Part shown: piece after piece, positions 58,116 to 64,000 of the stretch
How positions within the stretch are numbered: the stretch's first letter is position 1
How the letters are laid out: each line of letters starts with the position of its first letter
Source: Brackiella oedipodis DSM 13743
GTDB taxonomy: Bacteria > Pseudomonadota > Gammaproteobacteria > Burkholderiales > Burkholderiaceae_B
DNA: 64,000 bases
Assembly (NCBI RefSeq): GCF_000621025.1
Contig: NZ_KK211205.1
Span: forward strand, 571,521-635,520
Reading direction: 5' to 3'
Position numbers and translations under genes: made by a program
The notes under the pieces: generated by a model
The model's database searches: none
Told to the model about the DNA's origin: nothing
The model's input: only the letters and a program-made list of their open reading frames with translations

Positions 58116-58137
58116 TGCCATTAAGAGGGGGAGTAGT

Positions 58138-59283
58138 ATGACACTGAAAAAAAATCACTATGCAGTCAATGATTGTGTTGAGGCGATGGCGCCATATCAA
58201 GCCGGTAAGCCCATCGAAGAATTAGGCCGTGAATTAGGCTTACCTGTTAAGGATATTGTGAAGTTAGCTTCCAATGAGAATCCTCTGGGTTTTTCACCAA
58301 AAGTCAAAGAGGCCCTAATCGAGCAACTCACACAAAGCCCAGTTTCTGAACTGGGGCGTTATCCAGATGCGAATGCTTTTGATCTCAAAGCCGCGCTGGC
58401 AGAGCACTATCAGCTTGATAGTGACTGTATTACCCTGGGGAATGGCTCCAATGATTTACTTGAACTGATTAGTTTGGCATTTTTAGATCACAGTAAGTCC
58501 TGCGCTTATTCGCAGTACGCTTTTTTGGTATACCGTCTCAGTACACAAGCACGCGGTGCCAAGCATATACAAGTGCCGGCCAAGCATTACGGCGCTGATT
58601 TAGAGGCCATGTTTGAGTCGATTCAAGACGATACTTCTGTAGTCTTTTTGGCCAATCCTAACAATCCGACCGGCACTTATCTAGAGGCGCAGGCCATCGA
58701 GGCCTTCTTGCAAAAAGTCCAAGACACGTATCAACAACAGGTTTTGGTGGTGCTCGATGAAGCTTATACCGAATATCTGCGGCCTGAGCAACGCTACGAT
58801 AGTATCGCTTGGCTCAAAAAATACCAAAATCTTGTGATCTTACGTACCTTCTCTAAGGCTTACGGCTTAGCAGGCTTACGAGTTGGTTTTGCCTTGGCTA
58901 ATCGCACCATCACTGATTACCTCAATCGTGTTCGTCAACCTTTTAATGTCAATATTTTGGCGCAACGCGCCGCCATCGCTGCCCTAAACGATAAGGATTT
59001 TTTACAAAAAAGCTTTGAACTCAATCAAGCAGGGCTGGCCTATTTAAGTCAAGCCTTTGATAAGTTAGGACTGGAGTACGTGCCTAGTGCCACTAATTTT
59101 ATTTTGGTTCAAACGGGTCCCGATACGGCTAACATCAATCAGCAATTACTGCAAAAAGGACTTATTGTGCGGCCAGTGGCGGGAGACGGCTTACCCGAAC
59201 ACTTACGCGTTTCGGTAGGGTTGCCGGCCGAAAATGAACGCTTTATCCAAGCGCTGAGCGAAATTCTAAGCACGACAAAGTAA
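58138..59283 (+). CDS. hisC: Histidinol-phosphate/aromatic aminotransferase
   Basis: This class I PLP aminotransferase of 381 residues is of the HisC type: KLASNENPLGFSPKVKEAL, GRYPDANAFDLKAAL, ITLGNGSNDLLELI, FLANPNNPTGTYL, VLDEAYTEYL and the PLP-Lys in LRTFSKAYGLAGLRVGFA. Its place between pheA and tyrA suggests it also transaminates phenylpyruvate, hydroxyphenylpyruvate or prephenate (inference). The ribosome site is strong (GGGGGAG). Confidence 0.94.
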   Translation: MTLKKNHYAVNDCVEAMAPYQAGKPIEELGRELGLPVKDIVKLASNENPLGFSPKVKEALIEQLTQSPVSELGRYPDANAFDLKAALAEHYQLDSDCITLGNGSNDLLELISLAFLDHSKSCAYSQYAFLVYRLSTQARGAKHIQVPAKHYGADLEAMFESIQDDTSVVFLANPNNPTGTYLEAQAIEAFLQKVQDTYQQQVLVVLDEAYTEYLRPEQRYDSIAWLKKYQNLVILRTFSKAYGLAGLRVGFALANRTITDYLNRVRQPFNVNILAQRAAIAALNDKDFLQKSFELNQAGLAYLSQAFDKLGLEYVPSATNFILVQTGPDTANINQQLLQKGLIVRPVAGDGLPEHLRVSVGLPAENERFIQALSEILSTTK

Positions 59284-59284
59284 T

Positions 59285-60181
59285 ATGACTGATTCTGATT
59301 TTATCAACCCCTTAAACTTACCCCTTATAGAAACCTTGGGCATAGTGGGTTTGGGTCTGATTGGTGGCTCTTTTGCCAAAGCTATGCGTCAGGCGAATTT
59401 GTGCCAAGAAATTTTGGCCTATGATACGGATGCGCAGCAACTCGAGGCCGCTCATACGGCTGGCGTGATCGATCAAATCGCGGATATAGCGACACTGAGT
59501 AAAAAGGCCGACCTCATTTTTCTGGCAGTGCCGGTGAATGCTTATGAACCAATCTTGCAACACATAAAGCCACATCTGCAAGCAGGGACTTTAATCGTTG
59601 ATGCTGGCAGTACTAAAAGCCAGCCACTGCAGACGGCCAAGCGCGTATTACAAGCGCAAGCGGGGCAGTTTATTGCGGCTCACCCGATGGCGGGGTCACA
59701 TGAATCAGGTTTGCAAGCGGCCAGAGCCGATTTATTTTTACATCGACCGTTTTTTATTACTCCCTCTGCAGATAATCAGAGTAACGATATTAATCTGTTG
59801 CGCTTTCTGTTGGCCGGTCTGGGTGCCAAAGTGTCAGAGATGGACGCCCAAACACATGACCGTATGTTTGCCGCCGTCAGTCATTTACCGCATTTGATTT
59901 CGGCGGCTTATATGCATGCCATTCTCCAAGATGCGCAAGCGGAGCAATTATTGGCCAATGCCGGCACAGGGTTTAAAGACTTTACCCGTATTGCCGCCAG
60001 CTCAGCGCCGCTTTGGCGTGATGTTTTTTTTAGCAATAAGCAGGCGGTCTTAGCGCATCTACAAGTTTTTAAGGCGCAATTAGAAGCGGCTGAACAACTC
60101 CTCCAAAACCAACAAAGCGATGATTTTTTAGATTGGTATGAGGCGGCTTCAAAAGCGCGAGCCGATTGGCAACTGCAATAA
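59285..60181 (+). CDS. tyrA: Prephenate dehydrogenase
   Basis: TyrA oxidatively decarboxylates prephenate for tyrosine. The 298 residues have an N-terminal nucleotide site (IVGLGLIGGSFAKAMRQ), the catalytic His region HPMAGSHESGLQAARADLF, and AAVSHLPHLISAAY. No chorismate mutase or ACT domain is attached. It begins 2 bases after the hisC stop. Confidence 0.95.
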   Translation: MTDSDFINPLNLPLIETLGIVGLGLIGGSFAKAMRQANLCQEILAYDTDAQQLEAAHTAGVIDQIADIATLSKKADLIFLAVPVNAYEPILQHIKPHLQAGTLIVDAGSTKSQPLQTAKRVLQAQAGQFIAAHPMAGSHESGLQAARADLFLHRPFFITPSADNQSNDINLLRFLLAGLGAKVSEMDAQTHDRMFAAVSHLPHLISAAYMHAILQDAQAEQLLANAGTGFKDFTRIAASSAPLWRDVFFSNKQAVLAHLQVFKAQLEAAEQLLQNQQSDDFLDWYEAASKARADWQLQ

Positions 60182-60193
60182 TTAGGGAGTGCT

Positions 60194-61507
60194 ATGGAGT
60201 CACCAACACAACTACATCTACAGCCATTGCAAACGGCGCAAGGTGAAATTGGTCTACCTGGTTCAAAAAGCATTTCTAATCGCTTATTACTGCTGGCCGC
60301 TTTGGCGCAGGGTAGTACGCGTATCGAGGGACTGTTGCAGTCTGACGATACTAAGGTCATGCTTAATGCCCTGAGAGCGCTAGGGGTAGAGCTCCATACG
60401 ATTGATTTAAATACTGTGATCATTAATGGCACGGGGGCCTTTAATACGCCAGCTGCGGATTTGTTTCTAGGTAATGCAGGCACGGCTGTGCGACCACTCA
60501 CTGCTACACTTGCGGTCTTAGGCGGCGCTTATAAACTCAGTGGTGTCGCGCGCATGCATGAGCGTCCCATCGCTGATTTAGTGCAGTCCTTGCAGGCCAT
60601 CGGTTGCCAAATTGACTATTTACAAAAGCCAGGCTATTTACCCTTACGTATTGGCCAACCGCAGTTTCGCGAGCCTGTCGAGATAGCCGTCAATGCCTCG
60701 GTCTCGAGCCAATTCTTGAGTGCTGTATTAATGGCGGCTCCTATCATTGCCCAAAAAACTCAACAAAGCGTGCACATACGTGTTATTGGTCAGCTAATTT
60801 CTAAACCCTACATCCAAATCACTCTCAATCTGATGGCAAAATTTGGCGTGCAGGTGCAGGCTGACAATTTTCAACACTTTACGATTGCCGCCGACGCTCG
60901 CTATCAAGCTGCAGGCTTGGTGCAAGTAGAGGGCGACGCCTCATCGGCTTCTTATTTTATGGCTATGGCTTTGTTGGGCAAGGGCCCCATCCGCCTGTAT
61001 GGCTTAACTGAAGCGAGTATACAAGGTGATATTGCCTTTGCCGCCTTTGTCCAAAAACTCGGGGCACGGGTCCAAAGTGGCTATAACTACCTGGAAATTT
61101 CTGCGCCAGGTATTGCTCAACAAGCGCTACGCCGTTTTGATGAGGATTTTAATTTAATCCCCGATGCCGCAATGACCGCCGCGGTGTTGGCGCTATTTGC
61201 CGACGGTCCCTGCCGTTTGCGCAATATTGCAAGTTGGCGAGTCAAAGAGACCGATAGAATTGCCGCCATGCATCAAGAACTCACCAAGGTCGGTGCCCAG
61301 GTGGTTAGCGGTGAAGACTTTCTAGAAATTACGCCACCGCGGCAGTGGCAGTCGGCCAATATCGACACTTACGATGATCATCGCATGGCAATGTGCTTTT
61401 CTTTAACGGCTTTTGGGCCAGTGCCGCAGACTATTCTTGATCCAGGATGTGTGGCAAAGACCTTCCCGAATTATTTTGAAGAATTCAAAAAACTAACTGT
61501 CAAATAG
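60194..61507 (+). CDS. aroA: 3-phosphoshikimate 1-carboxyvinyltransferase (EPSP synthase)
   Basis: AroA joins shikimate 3-phosphate and phosphoenolpyruvate, the sixth shikimate-pathway step. The 437-residue protein has GSKSISNRLLLLAALAQGST, FLGNAGTAVRPLTATLAVL (the Gly-Asn-Ala-Gly-Thr-Ala segment of class I enzymes), SSQFLSAVLMAAPI and the late WRVKETDRIAAM and YDDHRMAMCFS motifs. AGGGAG precedes the ATG. It lies 12 bp after tyrA. Confidence 0.97.
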   Translation: MESPTQLHLQPLQTAQGEIGLPGSKSISNRLLLLAALAQGSTRIEGLLQSDDTKVMLNALRALGVELHTIDLNTVIINGTGAFNTPAADLFLGNAGTAVRPLTATLAVLGGAYKLSGVARMHERPIADLVQSLQAIGCQIDYLQKPGYLPLRIGQPQFREPVEIAVNASVSSQFLSAVLMAAPIIAQKTQQSVHIRVIGQLISKPYIQITLNLMAKFGVQVQADNFQHFTIAADARYQAAGLVQVEGDASSASYFMAMALLGKGPIRLYGLTEASIQGDIAFAAFVQKLGARVQSGYNYLEISAPGIAQQALRRFDEDFNLIPDAAMTAAVLALFADGPCRLRNIASWRVKETDRIAAMHQELTKVGAQVVSGEDFLEITPPRQWQSANIDTYDDHRMAMCFSLTAFGPVPQTILDPGCVAKTFPNYFEEFKKLTVK

Positions 61508-61557
61508 CGTGTTATTGTTGTTAAATAGCAACATTTGTGTTTATAAAAGGTAGTACT

Positions 61558-62232
61558 ATGCAGTCCAATTCACTTGCTCCTGTCATTACAATCGATGGTC
61601 CTAGCGCCTCTGGCAAAGGCACCATCTCAACGCTGGTTGCGCAGGCCTTGGGGTGGCATGTTTTGGATTCAGGCGCCTTATATCGTCTGACAGCCTTGGC
61701 CTGCCGCCAACAAGGCATCAACACAGAAGATGGCAGCAAGGTTGCGCAGATCGCGGCGCAATTAGACATTCACTTTGATACCCAAGGCGTATATTTAAAT
61801 AAGCGCAATGTTAGCGACGCCATCAAGACCGAGGAAATAGGTCATCTGGCCTCGGTGGTTGCCGCTCATCCAGAAGTGCGCCAAGCCTTGTTACAAAAAC
61901 AATTAGATTTTAGACAAGATCCCGGTTTAGTCGCCGATGGCCGAGATATGGGAACGGTGATTTTTCCAGAGGCGCCTCTCAAAATTTTCCTTGAAGCAGA
62001 TGTCCAAGAGCGTGCTCGAAGACGCTATAAGCAGTTGAAAGAAAAAGGTTTTTCAGCTAAAATGAGCGACTTAGTTACAGACTTACAGAGTCGTGATAAG
62101 CGCGATAGAGAGCGGGCCAATGGTCCCCTCAAAAAGGCGCCAGATGCTTATACGATTGATTCGACACATATGAGCACAGAAGCTGTCGTGCAGCAAGTCC
62201 TCGATTATTGGCAAGACATTAATTCGAAGTGA
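61558..62232 (+). CDS. cmk: Cytidylate kinase
   Basis: Cmk phosphorylates CMP and dCMP. The 224 residues have the P-loop IDGPSASGKGTISTLVAQAL, LDSGALYRLTALA, VADGRDMGTVIFPEA and the RRYKQLKEKG lid region. The ATG at 61558 is preferred over the upstream GTG at 61537, since AAAGG lies before it. It lies 50 bp after aroA. Confidence 0.95.
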   Translation: MQSNSLAPVITIDGPSASGKGTISTLVAQALGWHVLDSGALYRLTALACRQQGINTEDGSKVAQIAAQLDIHFDTQGVYLNKRNVSDAIKTEEIGHLASVVAAHPEVRQALLQKQLDFRQDPGLVADGRDMGTVIFPEAPLKIFLEADVQERARRRYKQLKEKGFSAKMSDLVTDLQSRDKRDRERANGPLKKAPDAYTIDSTHMSTEAVVQQVLDYWQDINSK

Positions 62233-62516
62233 CAGCGGCGTGACAATGTTGAATTGGCGCCTTGCGATTAAGTGTTCTCAGTACGTGAAGTATTTCAGGT
62301 GTTTTACGTGCCAAGGTTTTAAGGCTTTTAGCCTTTAAGCGTATACGCGCTTAGCCGCACTAGACTCTGTGTATATTTTTTTGGGTTTGTTTTGTCGCGA
62401 GTATGATGCTGACGCTATGGCAGCACTTATATCAGCACAAAGCAATTTTCTTTAACTCCACCGAAGTGATTTCGGTGTGCTTTTTTATGGCGTTAAACGC
62501 CATTGGATAATTTTTA
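62233..62516 (+). promoter_or_regulatory. rpsA leader region with stacked hairpins
   Basis: 284 bases separate cmk from rpsA. Visible elements are AAGGCT-TTT-AGCCTT (about 62320-62335), CACCGAA-N5-TTCGGTG followed closely by six T (62459-62486, terminator-like), and ATGGCGT-TAA-ACGCCAT (62487-62503), ending 13 bases before the rpsA ATG. No strong ribosome site is present (only GGAT). This layout recalls the structured, autoregulated rpsA leader of E. coli. Confidence 0.55.
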
Positions 62517-64000
62517 ATGACATCCTTAACTTTAGAACAAGCCACTGGTGGCGAAAGCTTTGCAGACTTATTTGCCGAAAGCGTAAAAAACCAAGACATG
62601 AAAACGGGTGAGGTGATTTCTGCCGAAGTCGTCAGAATCGACCATAACTTTGTCGTTGTTAACGCTGGTCTTAAATCTGAATCTCTCATTCCTATCGAAG
62701 AATTCCTTAACGACCAAGGCGAACTTGAAGTCGAAGAAGGTGATTTCGTTTCTGTAGCCATCGACTCTCTCGAAAACGGTTACGGTGACACTGTTCTTTC
62801 TCGTGACCGTGCGAAACGTCTCTCTGCATGGTTATCTCTCGAAAAAGCCCTAGAATCTGGCGAATTAGTCAATGGTACCGTCACCAACAAAGTTAAAGGC
62901 GGTTTAACTGTTATGACTAACGGCATCCGTGCTTTCTTACCAGGTTCATTGGTGGATATTCGTCCTGTCAAAGACACTACACCATACGAAGGCAAAACGT
63001 TCGAATTCAAAGTTATCAAACTTGATCGCAAACGCAATAACGTTGTCTTGTCTCGTCGTGCCGTCCTAGAAGTGACGATGGGCGAAGAGCGCGAAAAACT
63101 TCTTGAAACGCTTCAAGAGGGCGCTGTGGTATCTGGTATCGTCAAAAACATCACTGAATACGGTGCCTTTGTTGACTTGGGCGGTATCGACGGTCTACTT
63201 CATATTACTGACATGGCTTGGCGCCGTGTCCGTCACCCATCTGAAGTATTGCAAGTGGGTCAAGAAGTCGAAGCCAAAGTCCTTAAATTCGACCAAGAAA
63301 AAAATCGTGTCTCACTCGGTATCAAACAATTGGGTGAGGATCCATGGATTGGTCTAGCACGTCGCTTCCCTAAAGGTACACGCCTCTTCGGTAAAGTCAC
63401 CAACTTGACTGAATATGGTGCCTTCGTCGAAGTCGAAACGGGTATTGAAGGTCTGGTTCACGTCTCTGAAATGGATTGGACTAACAAAAACGTTGATCCT
63501 CGCAAAGTGGTTAGCGTGGGTGAAGAAGTTGAAGTTATGGTACTTGAAATCGACGAAGAACGTCGTCGTATTTCTCTTGGCATGAAACAATGCCGTCCTA
63601 ACCCATGGGAAGACTTTGCCGCTAACTTTAACCGTGGTGACAAAGTGAAAAGCACCATTAAATCCATCACTGATTTTGGTGTGTTCGTTGGTTTACCAGG
63701 TGGTATCGACGGTCTTGTTCACTTGTCTGACTTGTCTTGGACTGAACCAGGTGAAGAAGCTGTCCGTAACTACAAAAAAGGCGATGATGTCGAAGCCGTT
63801 GTATTGGCGATTGACACCGAAAAAGAACGCATTTCTTTAGGTATCAAACAATTGGATGGTGATCCTTTCAACAACTACGTCGCTAGCAACGAAAAAGGTG
63901 CTGTCGTTAAAGGTACGATCAAATCCGTTGAGCCTAAAGGCGCCGTTGTTACCTTATCTGTAGACGTTGACGGTTACTTACGTGCCTCTGAAATCTCTAA
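62517..64000 (+). CDS. rpsA: 30S ribosomal protein S1 (runs off right edge)
   Basis: S1 brings mRNA to the 30S subunit. About 494 codons are present. The N-terminal region binds the ribosome. OB-fold S1 repeats are visible, for example [20 protein letters not shown]-like, [19 protein letters not shown] and [19 protein letters not shown], each ending in VSLGIKQL or ISLGMKQC. The C-terminal part of the sixth repeat is outside the window. Codon use is highly biased, as expected for a ribosomal protein. It closes the supra-operon. Confidence 0.97.
   Translation, partial: MTSLTLEQATGGESFADLFAESVKNQDMKTGEVISAEVVRIDHNFVVVNAGLKSESLIPIEEFLNDQGELEVEEGDFVSVAIDSLENGYGDTVLSRDRAKRLSAWLSLEKALESGELVNGTVTNKVKGGLTVMTNGIRAFLPGSLVDIRPVKDTTPYEGKTFEFKVIKLDRKRNNVVLSRRAVLEVTMGEEREKLLETLQEGAVVSGIVKNITEYGAFVDLGGIDGLLHITDMAWRRVRHPSEVLQVGQEVEAKVLKFDQEKNRVSLGIKQLGEDPWIGLARRFPKGTRLFGKVTNLTEYGAFVEVETGIEGLVHVSEMDWTNKNVDPRKVVSVGEEVEVMVLEIDEERRRISLGMKQCRPNPWEDFAANFNRGDKVKSTIKSITDFGVFVGLPGGIDGLVHLSDLSWTEPGEEAVRNYKKGDDVEAVVLAIDTEKERISLGIKQLDGDPFNNYVASNEKGAVVKGTIKSVEPKGAVVTLSVDVDGYLRASEIS

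Overview
The window looks like chromosomal DNA of a betaproteobacterium in the order Burkholderiales, most likely family Alcaligenaceae and of only moderate G+C. The basis is the unbroken aromatic-amino-acid supra-operon gyrA-serC-pheA-hisC-tyrA-aroA-cmk-rpsA, a circularly permuted (two-piece) ssrA gene of the betaproteobacterial type, the order cyclophilin-lpxH, divergent trmJ/suhB, and a quinol-type NorB. Genus is not decidable by eye; Oligella, Pelistega, Taylorella or relatives would fit.

Layout. 1-11.7 kb: mutS (cut by the left edge) and amn; an MscS channel; trmJ/suhB/uppP; a CaiB-family CoA-transferase facing a PaaG-like hydratase across a repeat-filled gap; lpxH, a cyclophilin and a TPR protein; cysS. 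12-14 kb: accA and tilS. 14.3-18.1 kb: a Fur-boxed fbpABC ferric-iron importer, followed by tRNA-Arg and lexA. 19.6-29.0 kb: an AT-richer ferric-siderophore locus (two FecCD-type permeases, an ATPase, a FatB/CeuE-like lipoprotein, a TonB-dependent receptor and two exporter-fold ABC half-transporters). 29.2-38.9 kb: an aspartate aminotransferase, uvrB, norB, a PliG-like secreted protein, rdgC, recA and recX. 39-50 kb: argH, nadE, glnB, an RluB/F-type pseudouridine synthase, a lipoprotein, a lytic transglycosylase, the Prc protease, queE/queD and ssrA. 50-53 kb: an OmpA-type lipoprotein, gph, ubiG and ompA. 53-64 kb: the gyrA to rpsA supra-operon (rpsA is cut by the right edge).

The most notable region is the siderophore locus. 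Its receptor gene carries eleven perfect TCAG tetranucleotides just inside the 5' end. The only start codon with a good ribosome-binding site is out of frame at 11 copies and in frame at 9 or 12, so the receptor is probably phase-variable by slipped-strand mispairing, and this sequence probably shows an OFF or low state. The start codon that is in frame lies inside a Fur box. The whole locus is bracketed by a perfect 15-base direct repeat (19625-19639 and 29068-29082), which suggests it arrived, or can leave, as a unit. A protein-like open frame without a start codon is translationally coupled to the first half-transporter gene.

How the genes connect. Iron supply (fbpABC and the siderophore locus) has convincing Fur boxes. 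The SOS genes lexA and recA have near-perfect LexA boxes, and the mapped recA promoter predicts an unusually long leader of about 385 nt. The supra-operon links serine, phenylalanine, tyrosine and chorismate synthesis to gyrase and ribosomal protein S1. No phage genes, insertion sequences or CRISPR arrays were recognised.
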